Notes under the pieces: generated by a model
Told to the model about the DNA's origin: nothing
What the model saw: the letters and a program-made list of their open reading frames with translations, nothing else
Database searches by the model: none
Position numbers and translations under genes: made by a program
Part shown: positions 9,003-15,015 of the stretch, piece after piece
How the letters are laid out: every line of letters begins with the position of its first letter
How positions within the stretch are numbered: the first letter of the stretch is position 1
Assembly (NCBI RefSeq): GCF_020447265.1
Contig: NZ_JAJADR010000008.1
Location: 62,001 to 126,000 of the forward strand
From: Hymenobacter lucidus
GTDB taxonomy: Bacteria; Bacteroidota; Bacteroidia; Cytophagales; Hymenobacteraceae
DNA length: 64,000 nt
Reading direction: 5' to 3'

Positions 9003-9665
9003 ATGAAGATCAAAGCAATACTGACCGGGGCAACCGGCATGGTGGGAGAAGGCGTACTGCTCGAAGTTCTGAGCCACTCCGAGGTGGAGCAGGTGCTGTC
9101 CGTGAGCCGCCGGCCCAGCGGCATCACCCACCCCAAACTGCGCGAAATTATCCACTCCGACTTCTACGATTTATCGCCCATCCAGGACCAGCTCACGGGC
9201 TACAACGCCTGCTATTTCTGCCTGGGCGTGTCGTCGGTGGGCATGAAGGAACCCGAGTACCGCCGCCTTACCCACGACCTGACCCTGCACTTTGCCCAAA
9301 CGCTGCTGCCCCACAATCCGGGCCTCACGTTCTGCTACGTGTCGGGCGCCGGCACCGACGGCACCCTGCAAAGCGGCCAGATGTGGGCCCGGGTAAAAGG
9401 CCAGACCGAAAACGAGCTGCTCCAGCTGGGCTTCAAGGATGCGTATATGTTCCGACCGGGATTTTTGCGTCCCACGGCGGGGCAACGCCACGTGTTGTCG
9501 TACTATAACTACTTCGGCTGGCTCTACCCCGTGCTACGCCGGCTCACGCCCAAGTTCGTATCCACGCTGACCGAGCTCGGCCAGGCCATGCTGCAGGTAA
9601 CGCAGCGCGGCACCGCGAAAAAGGTGCTGGAAGTGCCCGACATTGTAGCCCTGGCAAAGCAGTAG
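9003..9665 (+). CDS. NAD(P)-binding Rossmann-fold protein (epimerase/HTATIP2-like SDR)
   Basis: The 220-residue product starts directly with the dinucleotide-binding strand and glycine motif (ILTGATGMVGEG), followed by the expected second strand VLSVSRRPSG. The later sequence CYVSGAGTDG takes the place of the catalytic Ser/Tyr region, and there is no canonical YxxxK, so it belongs to the atypical extended SDR group and may be a sensor or reductase of unknown substrate. No signal peptide: cytoplasmic. It stands alone between two other genes. About 1.1 kb downstream lies a decayed second copy of its 3' end (10751-10914), which shows that a paralogue once stood there. Confidence 0.85.
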   Translation: MKIKAILTGATGMVGEGVLLEVLSHSEVEQVLSVSRRPSGITHPKLREIIHSDFYDLSPIQDQLTGYNACYFCLGVSSVGMKEPEYRRLTHDLTLHFAQTLLPHNPGLTFCYVSGAGTDGTLQSGQMWARVKGQTENELLQLGFKDAYMFRPGFLRPTAGQRHVLSYYNYFGWLYPVLRRLTPKFVSTLTELGQAMLQVTQRGTAKKVLEVPDIVALAKQ

Positions 9666-9680
9666 GCTACCGCCTGCTGC

Positions 9681-10610
9681 TTACACGATAGGTTTGCGCC
9701 GGTGCAAAAACCGCTGCTTGAGCCACACAAACGGTACGCCCAACGCCACGATAAAGCCCCAGTCGGCCCCAAACCGCTCCAGGCCTTCCAGGGTCAGGGT
9801 CAGGTTGCCCACGGCCAGCCCGGCCCCGATAAGCGCGGCAGCCGGAATAAAGGCCGTGGCAATCAGCGGTCCGGCCTGAAAGCTGCGCCGAAAAGCCGCC
9901 AGCATCACGATACCCGCCAGCGCCCCGGCTGCCGAGAGCAGCAGCTCCATCAGGCCGGGGTGTGCCAGGTTATTTACCTCCGAGTTTCCGGCCAGCGCCG
10001 CCGCCGTCGTTTCCCCGGTGGCTACCAGCAGATACATCGTCAGGGCAGCCGTGCCAATGAGCACGGCATAGCCAGCCAGGGCCGACTGAATGCCCCGCCA
10101 GGTCACAATCCAGCGGCGCAAGGCCAGGCCTACCGGTACTTTCGTCATGGGGTCGAAGCCAGGCGCGATAATGGCGGAAGCGGTGAAGGCCACCGCCTGC
10201 GGCACCGGCTCCGATACCAGCCCGATGGCGCACACCAGGCCGCCCAGGGCCATGAGCAGCAGGTAGTTGACGGTAATGGCGCCCTGGTGGCGCAGGCCAC
10301 TTTCCATTTCCTCCCAAATGGCCTCGTCTTTATCGTCAACAATAGTTTTGTGTGCCGCCGGGGCAATAAAGCTGGCTGCTTCACTCGTCACCACGCTCAG
10401 GTCGTTGTCATTGGGCACCGCGGCCCGGGCGCGGCGCAGCACTTCGTCGGCTCCCCGGTTGAGCACGTGCACAATCAGCACGTCGCCGGCGGGCTTGCGG
10501 GAAGCGCCGGGCTGCACACTCAGTCCCACTACTTCCTCTAGGGCAGTAAGCTGCGCACATAAATGCTCGGTTACGGCCGGCGGCACGGTAATTTCCAGAG
10601 TTCGATGCAT
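9681..10610 (-). CDS. DUF389 family membrane protein
   Basis: The 309-residue product has a soluble N-terminal part of about 110 residues (MHRTLEITVP, then a beta-alpha pattern) and a membrane part with about six hydrophobic segments beginning near NYLLLMALGGLVCAIGLV. The stretch VAFTASAIIAPGFDPMTKVPVGLA is the hallmark block of DUF389 proteins (TIGR00341 type), in which polar residues break a helix and may line a transport path. The biochemical role of the family is not established. The gene converges on the plus-strand NAD(P)-binding gene with a gap of only 15 bases and no clear terminator between them. Confidence 0.88.
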   Translation of the reverse strand: MHRTLEITVPPAVTEHLCAQLTALEEVVGLSVQPGASRKPAGDVLIVHVLNRGADEVLRRARAAVPNDNDLSVVTSEAASFIAPAAHKTIVDDKDEAIWEEMESGLRHQGAITVNYLLLMALGGLVCAIGLVSEPVPQAVAFTASAIIAPGFDPMTKVPVGLALRRWIVTWRGIQSALAGYAVLIGTAALTMYLLVATGETTAAALAGNSEVNNLAHPGLMELLLSAAGALAGIVMLAAFRRSFQAGPLIATAFIPAAALIGAGLAVGNLTLTLEGLERFGADWGFIVALGVPFVWLKQRFLHRRKPIV

Positions 10611-10625
10611 AGGGGCACAATAAAG

Positions 10626-10645
10626 AACCGGCGTGTGAGCCGGTT
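10626..10645. other. short hairpin upstream of the DUF389 gene
   Basis: AACCGGC at 10626-10632 pairs with GCCGGTT at 10639-10645 over a six-base loop. It lies just upstream of the DUF389 start on the minus strand and at the left end of the pseudogene-containing gap. No T-run is present. Confidence 0.3.
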
Positions 10646-10750
10646 AGCAGTTGATTAGCAAATAGAAAGGGGATAAGCTAAACTACGCGCCCTCCCGGCT
10701 AAAGTTCTGCCGGCCCGTGGCCGCGGGCCTGGGTGGTAAGTAATGCTGGC

Positions 10751-10914
10751 TACGGGTTTGCTACCTTTTTGCTCTATCCCGCGCTGCACCAGTTTACGCC
10801 CAGGTTCGTATCCACGCTGGCCGAAGTGGTCAAGACATGCTGCAGGTAACTCAGCGCGACGGGCGCGGCGAAAATGTGCGGGAAGTGCCTGATATTGTGG
10901 CCTTGGCGCAGTAG
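10751..10914 (+). pseudogene. 3' remnant of a second copy of the NAD(P)-binding gene at 9003
   Basis: This otherwise non-coding stretch aligns with the last ~140 bases of the gene at 9003-9665. Shared pieces include CTCTAT-CCC, TTCGTATCCACGCTG, ATGCTGCAGGTAAC and a common ending that reads VPDIVALAxQ-stop in both. Relative to the intact gene there is a one-base loss near 10831 (before ATGCTGCAG), so the frame breaks: the first part ends in a TAA and only the last 26 codons or so read in the second frame to TAG 10912-10914. The 5' three quarters are absent. It is a relic of a former tandem or inserted paralogue, not a functional gene. Confidence 0.75.
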
Positions 10915-10931
10915 CAACGCTAAGGCTACAG

Positions 10932-11231
10932 ATGAAGAAAAAGCAGGAAAGAGAAGTCAAAAGGGGATTCTGGTACTATGACAGCGTACTTCTTCAGGGC
11001 GTCATCGTGCTGGCCATCAATTACGATTATTGGTATGAAATTGAAAAGGAAGACGGATTCGACATGACGGGTGAAGTGCCTGAGCTCAATGACAAGGGCG
11101 AAATGTATCTTCTTGTCTGGACTGATGCAGAATTTGGTAAAACTCAGCGCCATTCAGTAGGAACGTTGGAATTGGAATCGACTGTGGCTCTGGCGGAAAA
11201 AGTGGTGAACCAGCCAATAGAATGGATATGA
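10932..11231 (+). CDS. hypothetical protein, 99 residues
   Basis: ATG 10932 opens a 99-residue frame beginning MKKKQEREVKRGFWYYD. The product is acidic overall after a basic first ten residues, rich in aromatic residues (WYYD, YDYWYEIEKED), has no signal peptide or membrane segment, and contains no motif I recognise. Base composition is visibly less GC-rich than the neighbours (many AAA, GAA, ATT codons), which suggests a gene acquired separately or weakly expressed. It follows the pseudogene remnant by 17 bases and precedes a HAD phosphatase by 25 bases. It may be a small immunity or SMI1-like accessory protein, but I have no positive evidence for that. Confidence 0.65.
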   Translation: MKKKQEREVKRGFWYYDSVLLQGVIVLAINYDYWYEIEKEDGFDMTGEVPELNDKGEMYLLVWTDAEFGKTQRHSVGTLELESTVALAEKVVNQPIEWI

Positions 11232-11256
11232 GTTCAATTGGTCCCATCTTTCCCGC

Positions 11257-11913
11257 ATGATTCGCACCGTTATCTTCGATATGGACGGCGTGCTCGTTGA
11301 TACCGAGCCGCTTCACCACGACGCTTTCTTCCGCCATTTTGCCGAGCTGGGCATTGCCATGACGCGCGAGGAATACGCCACCTTTCTGGGCTCTTCCACC
11401 CGCAACGTGTACCAGCAGCTCAAAGCGCAGTTTGGCCTACGGGAAGAAGTCGAAACCCTAATCCACCGTAAGCGGGAGCTGTTCGGCACCTCCTTCGACG
11501 CCTCCACCGAGCTGGATTTGCTGCCCGGCGCCCGTCCGCTCATCGAAGACCTGCACCGCGCCGGCGTGCCGCTGCAGCTGGCCTCCTCGGCTTCCAAGGA
11601 AACCATTGCCCGCGTGTTCACTCGCTTCGAACTCTACCCGTACTTCGATAACCTGGTCAGTGGCGAGGATTTCCCCCAGTCGAAGCCAAACCCCGCCATT
11701 TTCCTGCACGCGGCCCAGCTGGCCGGTATTCCGCCCCACGAGTGCCTCGTCATCGAAGACTCGGCCAACGGTGTCACGGCGGCCAAAGCGGCCGGCATGT
11801 ACTGCGTGGGCTATAGCAGTGAGCATTCCGAAGGCCAGGATCTGCACCACGCCGACCAGGTCGTGTCGCACCTCAGCCAACTCAGCGCGGCGCAGATTTT
11901 GGCGCTGGAATAG
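11257..11913 (+). CDS. HAD-superfamily hydrolase, beta-phosphoglucomutase-like
   Basis: The 218-residue product has all HAD motifs: motif I FDMDGVLVDTE near the N-terminus (nucleophile aspartate and acid/base aspartate), motif II in LQLASSASKE, motif III lysine in SGEDFPQSKPNP, and motif IV in CLVIEDSANGV. The four-helix cap after motif I (C1 type) places it with beta-phosphoglucomutase, 2-deoxyglucose-6-phosphatase and similar sugar-phosphate phosphatases. Exact substrate is unknown. It is cytoplasmic and of normal length for the group. The gene runs towards a minus-strand gene; a short CTGG repeat lies between their 3' ends. Confidence 0.93.
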   Translation: MIRTVIFDMDGVLVDTEPLHHDAFFRHFAELGIAMTREEYATFLGSSTRNVYQQLKAQFGLREEVETLIHRKRELFGTSFDASTELDLLPGARPLIEDLHRAGVPLQLASSASKETIARVFTRFELYPYFDNLVSGEDFPQSKPNPAIFLHAAQLAGIPPHECLVIEDSANGVTAAKAAGMYCVGYSSEHSEGQDLHHADQVVSHLSQLSAAQILALE

Positions 11914-11925
11914 CCAAACGGCCTG

Positions 11926-11946
11926 CTGGCTGGCTGGCTGGCTGGC
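11926..11946. repeat. tetranucleotide repeat, five CTGG units
   Basis: Five consecutive CTGG units at 11926-11945 lie between the 3' ends of two convergent genes. Slippage here would not change either protein. Confidence 0.7.
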
Positions 11947-11962
11947 TACTGCAAAAAGGAGC

Positions 11963-12424
11963 TTACTTGCAGCCGTCCTTGCGGCGCGTGTCGATGATGT
12001 GCACGATGCGCCAGCCCTCAGCCAGCTTCACCAGCTGAAACGAGTTGTAGCCGCAATGGCTGAACTTGGGGCCGACGTAAAACTGGTAGGGTGTCCAGAC
12101 GCTGGCCAGGTTGGCATCTATCAGCACCTGCTCAAAGCTGATGCGCTCATCATACACTTCCTTGTGCGGCGTACCCACAGCTTTCAGAAACTCCGCAACT
12201 TTTTCGGTGCCCAGCTGCACGCCCGTGCGGGTATTGATGGTGTGCAGCACCGCACCGGGCGCCAGCGTGCCGCGCACCATCGTACTGTCGCCCCGCCGCA
12301 TGCCGTCGAAAAACGTGGTAATCGTCTTTTTGACGGCGGCCGTTTCACTGGCGCTGGTCTGGGCCGCGGCGGCGGTGCTGCCAGCGGTGAGCAGAAGCAG
12401 GAGGGAGAGTACAGTCTTTTTCAT
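11963..12424 (-). CDS. secreted NTF2-like (SnoaL/DUF4440-type) protein
   Basis: Start chosen at the ATG complementary to 12422-12424, which gives a signal peptide (MKKTVLSLLLLLTAGSTAAAAQ); the longer frame upstream has low-complexity, clearly non-coding translation. The mature ~130 residues follow the NTF2 fold pattern: helix VKKTITTFFDGMRRGDSTMV, strand with VLHTINTRTG, then VWTPYQFYVGPKFSHCGYNSFQLVKLAEGWRIVHIIDTR. Such proteins are predicted small-ligand binders or enzymes; function is unknown. A second NTF2-like protein, only distantly similar, is encoded at 50.0 kb. Confidence 0.85.
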   Translation of the reverse strand: MKKTVLSLLLLLTAGSTAAAAQTSASETAAVKKTITTFFDGMRRGDSTMVRGTLAPGAVLHTINTRTGVQLGTEKVAEFLKAVGTPHKEVYDERISFEQVLIDANLASVWTPYQFYVGPKFSHCGYNSFQLVKLAEGWRIVHIIDTRRKDGCK

Positions 12425-12780
12425 GGGGAAGATAAGAGGCCAGGGCTGAGGCACTAACGACACGGGCGCCGGCCGGGGAGTTGCAAAGCCAACTTTCGTA
12501 GTAGCTTGCCGCCCCCGAATCCGCTGTTTATATGCTCTCCCATGCATAGCTGCCTCCAGCCGCAGCACCAGTGCCCGCAGCCGGCGCGTATTGCACCTGG
12601 AGTTTTCGGGGCAGGAGCTACCGGCGGGGCTACAGTGGCGGGAAAAACGGCTGCTGTAGCCCGAGCGTTGCGCAGTGCTGGTCGGTGGCGTTGCCTTGGG
12701 GTTCAACGAATCTATTTACCTTGCCGGCAAATCATTCCGCCCCGTTGGGTGTTCTCAAAACGTACCCAAAAACAACTCTT
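12425..12780. other. 356-base gap between divergent genes
   Basis: No convincing gene: the open frames here translate into Arg/Ser/Pro-rich text with no start context. It must hold promoters for both divergent genes. A TACCTTGC at 12717-12724, with TTG 18 bases upstream, is a possible but imperfect -7/-33 pair for the gene at 12781. Confidence 0.4.
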
Positions 12781-12957
12781 ATGGAAGGCCGCAATCTGTT
12801 TAACTTCGGTCCCGCGCTCGGCTATTTCTTTCGCAAGAATGACCCCGACCGCAAAACCAACTTCAACCTGCGCACCATGCACTTTATCAATAAGCTGAGC
12901 ATGGCCATGTTCCTGGTCGGCCTCTGCGTAGTGCTCTATCGGCTATTTACGCGGTAG
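12781..12957 (+). CDS. small membrane protein, probably DUF6728 family
   Basis: ATG 12781 starts a 58-residue protein (MEGRNLFNFGPALGYFFRKND...). Residues about 38-55 form one transmembrane helix (MAMFLVGLCVVLYRLF), preceded by a polar loop with NFNLRTMHFINK. The pattern GxNLFNFGxxLGYFFRKND followed by one C-terminal helix matches a short protein family that is common in Bacteroidota and, to my memory, called DUF6728; its role is not known. The frame is open far upstream, but that part overlaps promoter-like sequence and is not protein-like, so the short form is preferred. Confidence 0.75.
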   Translation: MEGRNLFNFGPALGYFFRKNDPDRKTNFNLRTMHFINKLSMAMFLVGLCVVLYRLFTR

Positions 12958-12980
12958 CTGTTGCTCAGAAACAATACAAT

Positions 12981-13017
12981 AGAACGTCATGCCCAGCCTA
13001 ACGCAGCATGACGTTCT
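12981..13017. repeat. 12-bp perfect inverted repeat, shared core with the repeat at 25.3 kb
   Basis: AGAACGTCATGC at 12981-12992 and its exact reverse complement at 13006-13017 flank a 13-base spacer, between the DUF6728-like gene and the MmcQ/YjbR gene. The 13-mer AGCATGACGTTCT at 13005-13017 recurs at 25291-25303, so this is probably one member of a dispersed repeat family that can also act as a terminator. Confidence 0.7.
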
Positions 13018-13035
13018 GGTAAATGATCTGTTCGC

Positions 13036-13404
13036 ATGAACATCGAAGAATTTCGCGACTACTGCCTGCTCAAGGCTGGCGTGACCGAAGAAACGCCCTT
13101 CGGCCCCGAAACGCTGGTGTTTAAGGTCGGTGGTAAAGTGTTTGCCCTCACCGACATCGACACCTTCGGCAGCATCAACCTGAAGTGCGACCCGGAGCGC
13201 GCCGTGGACCTGCGCGAGCAGCACGACTACGTACTGCCCGGCTACCACATGAACAAGAAGCACTGGAACACGGTGCTCGTCGGCACCGGCATTCCCGGCA
13301 ACCAGCTGCGCGAGCTAATCGACCATTCCTACGACCTGGTACGGGCCTCACTGCCCAAAAAGCTGCGCGAGGAGCTTACCGAAGTCGAGCAGCTGGAAGA
13401 ATAA
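13036..13404 (+). CDS. MmcQ/YjbR family protein
   Basis: The 122-residue product fits the YjbR/CyaY-like fold: MNIEEFRDYCLLKAGVTEETPFG at the start, FKVGGKVFALTDID, then the conserved LKCDPERAVDLREQ, the PGYHMNKKHWNTV block and SYDLVRASLPKK at the end. These features are shared by the whole MmcQ/YjbR family, described as having a double-wing DNA-binding-like fold but with no settled function. Full length, cytoplasmic. An intrinsic terminator follows immediately, so it is a monocistronic unit. Confidence 0.93.
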   Translation: MNIEEFRDYCLLKAGVTEETPFGPETLVFKVGGKVFALTDIDTFGSINLKCDPERAVDLREQHDYVLPGYHMNKKHWNTVLVGTGIPGNQLRELIDHSYDLVRASLPKKLREELTEVEQLEE

Positions 13405-13427
13405 ACCTTTGCTAACCAAACAGCAGG

Positions 13428-13453
13428 AGCGGAGCCGCCGGGGCGGCTCCGCT
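13428..13453 (+). terminator. intrinsic terminator after the MmcQ/YjbR gene
   Basis: AGCGGAGCCGCC at 13428-13439 and its reverse complement at 13442-13453, followed by TTTTCTTTTG. It ends just 18 bases before the Rrf2 operator. Confidence 0.85.
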
Positions 13454-13470
13454 TTTCTTTTGAATCTTTT

Positions 13471-13489
13471 TGTAACTATCGTGGTTACA
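13471..13489. promoter_or_regulatory. putative Rrf2 operator upstream of its own gene
   Basis: TGTAAC at 13471-13476, seven-base spacer TATCGTG, GTTACA at 13484-13489. The palindrome ends five bases before a consensus -7 element (13494-13501), so binding would block RNA polymerase. The same palindrome, extended by two bases on each side, is found at 14017-14039 before the next gene. Confidence 0.75.
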
Positions 13490-13493
13490 CTGC

Positions 13494-13501
13494 TATCTTT
13501 G
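13494..13501 (+). promoter_or_regulatory. promoter -7 element of the Rrf2 gene
   Basis: TATCTTTG is a perfect match to the Bacteroidota -7 consensus TAnnTTTG, 52 bases before the Rrf2 start codon. A TTG of the -33 element lies at about 13470-13472, giving a spacing of about 21 bases. The operator palindrome fills the space between the two elements. Confidence 0.7.
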
Positions 13502-13553
13502 CAGCGTAGGAAAACTACCGGCGCCGCCGTTCGGTCACTTTCCCTAAGTTAAT

Positions 13554-13997
13554 ATGCAGATCAGCAGCCGCTTTTCCGTCGCCGTTCACGTCCTTTCCCT
13601 GCTGGCTTTGCAGCAGGAAGACGACGTGCTGCTGACCTCGGAGCGCATGGCGGGCAGCGTGAACACCAATCCCGTTGTGATTCGACGCATTCTGGGCCAG
13701 CTCAAAAAGGCGGGTCTGGTGGAAGTGCGGCCGGCCTCGGGCGGCACGTTTCTCACCCGCCGCCCCGCCGATATTTCCCTGCTGGCCGTGTACCGCGCCG
13801 TGGAAGTAGTGGCGGAAGGCCACCTGTTTAGCGTCCATGACAAGCCCAACCCGGCCTGCCCTGTAGGCCGTAACATCCAGGCGGCCCTCGACGATACCCT
13901 GCAACGGGCCCAGACGGCCATGGAGCAGGTGCTGGCCGGGGCCACGCTTCAGCACGTCACCACCGATATTCTGGCCAAAACCGCCGCCACCGGCTGA
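13554..13997 (+). CDS. Rrf2 family transcriptional regulator
   Basis: The 147-residue product starts MQISSRFSVAVHVLSLLAL, the typical Rrf2 opening helix, and continues with the winged helix (TSERMAGSVNTNPVVIRRIL as recognition region) and the wing KKAGLVEVRPASGGTFLTR. Rrf2 regulators with an Fe-S cluster carry three closely spaced cysteines near residue 95-110; here only one cysteine is seen in the corresponding loop (NPACPVGRN), so it is probably a cluster-free, YwnA/CymR-like member that senses something else. Matching palindromes before its own gene and before the next gene point to autoregulation and control of the neighbour. Confidence 0.93.
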   Translation: MQISSRFSVAVHVLSLLALQQEDDVLLTSERMAGSVNTNPVVIRRILGQLKKAGLVEVRPASGGTFLTRRPADISLLAVYRAVEVVAEGHLFSVHDKPNPACPVGRNIQAALDDTLQRAQTAMEQVLAGATLQHVTTDILAKTAATG

Positions 13998-14016
13998 CGC
14001 ATTTTTTTTGCCTTGT

Positions 14017-14039
14017 ATTGTAACAATAATGGTTACAAT
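14017..14039. promoter_or_regulatory. second putative Rrf2 operator, upstream of the NAD(P)-binding gene
   Basis: ATTGTAAC at 14017-14024, spacer AATAATG, GTTACAAT at 14032-14039: eight-base perfect arms with the same seven-base spacing as the site before the Rrf2 gene. It lies 36 bases before the ATG at 14076. Confidence 0.75.
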
Positions 14040-14075
14040 GAGTTTTGTTTTTTCTTCACCTTACCCTCTTACCCC

Positions 14076-14726
14076 ATGAAAATTGCCCTCATCGGTGCCA
14101 CCGGATTCGTTGGTTCCAAACTGCTTCACGAAGCCCTGACCCGCGGCCACCACGTAACGGCCATCGTGCGCGACCCCGCCAAGCTCACCGAGCAGCACGC
14201 CAATCTGACCGTCGTAACCGGCGACGCGAATAAGGTAGACGAACTGGCCGCCCAACTGGCCGGCCACGACGTTGTTATCAACTCCTTCAACGCCGGCTGG
14301 GCCAACCCCAACCTGTACCACGACTTCCTGCAGGGCAGCAAAGACATCGAGGCGGCCACCGAAAAGTCGGGCGTAAAGCGCCTGATTGCCATCGGCGGGG
14401 CCGGCAGCCTCTACATCGGCGGGCACCAGCTCGTGGATGGCCCGCAGTTTCCCGAGGAGTACAAGGCCGGTGCTACCGCCGCCCGCGACTACCTCAACTT
14501 GCTGAAGCAGAACAACTCTCTCGACTGGACGTTCGTCAGCCCCGCCATCGAAATGCACCAGGGCATCGACACGGGCCGCACCGGTCACTACCGCCTCGGC
14601 CTCGAAAACCCGGTCTTCAACGAGGAAGGCCGCAGCATCCTCTCCGGTGAAGACCTGGCCGTGGTGATTCTGGATGAGGTAGAGCAGCCCAAGCACATCC
14701 GCCAGCGCTTCACGGCCGCGTATTAA
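14076..14726 (+). CDS. NAD(P)-dependent oxidoreductase, atypical SDR
   Basis: Start chosen at ATG 14076, which puts the glycine motif at the very N-terminus (MKIALIGATGFVGSKLL); the frame upstream to 14013 runs through the operator. The 216-residue product continues with VTAIVRDPAKL, a VVTGDANKVDELAA segment, and RLIAIGGAGSLYI, features of the NmrA/BVR-B-like group often annotated as NAD(P)H-binding. The likely role is a quinone or flavin reductase or a redox sensor. Genes of this type next to redox-sensing Rrf2 or HxlR regulators are frequent in Bacteroidota and often belong to the response to reactive electrophiles; that role is inferred here from the shared operator. Confidence 0.9.
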   Translation: MKIALIGATGFVGSKLLHEALTRGHHVTAIVRDPAKLTEQHANLTVVTGDANKVDELAAQLAGHDVVINSFNAGWANPNLYHDFLQGSKDIEAATEKSGVKRLIAIGGAGSLYIGGHQLVDGPQFPEEYKAGATAARDYLNLLKQNNSLDWTFVSPAIEMHQGIDTGRTGHYRLGLENPVFNEEGRSILSGEDLAVVILDEVEQPKHIRQRFTAAY

Positions 14727-14735
14727 CTATCCGTG

Positions 14736-14995
14736 TCATTGCGAGGCACGAAGCAATCCGTCCTCTGAAATGCGCCGAGCTTCCTTCCCTAACAAGCCCT
14801 AACGGATGGACGATGTACCGCGAAGTTCCACTTCGCGAGACGTTGAACGACCATCATTGCTACGGCGCGGGCGACTCGCGAAGTGGAACTTCCCGGTACA
14901 AGCAAAAGCCCTTTACTACCGCGGTAGTAAAGGGCTTTCTGGTAAAAGGACGTTTATCACCAGCAGAGGACGGATTGCTTCGTGCCTCGCAATGA
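14736..14995. repeat. nested inverted-repeat element with 31-nt perfect terminal arms
   Basis: Outer arms 14736-14766 and 14965-14995 are perfect 31-base inverted repeats (TCATTGCGAGGCACGAAGCA... at the left end). Inside lies a second inverted pair, 14814-14838 and 14876-14900, matching at 24 of 25 bases. Inside the right half there is a third perfect 16-base hairpin (14905-14938). It fills the gap between the oxidoreductase gene and the 3' end of leuS. A relative with the same terminal motif is at 30337-30490, and a half copy is at 44735-44776. No reading frame inside looks real, so it is a non-autonomous, REP/MITE-like element. Confidence 0.8.
14905..14938. terminator. strong hairpin inside the repeat element, possible terminator
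   Basis: AAAGCCCTTTACTACC at 14905-14920 and its exact reverse complement at 14923-14938 are separated by only two bases. The stem ends in AAA/TTT, so it can act as a terminator for leuS and for the gene upstream on the plus strand. Confidence 0.6.
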
Positions 14996-15015
14996 CAGAG
15001 TAGAACCAAACCTGA

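Noticed and set aside
12506..12957. Longer forms of the DUF6728-like gene and overlapping frames in the gap.
   Set aside because: The upstream part crosses the divergent promoter region; only the 58-residue form has a family-like sequence and normal start.
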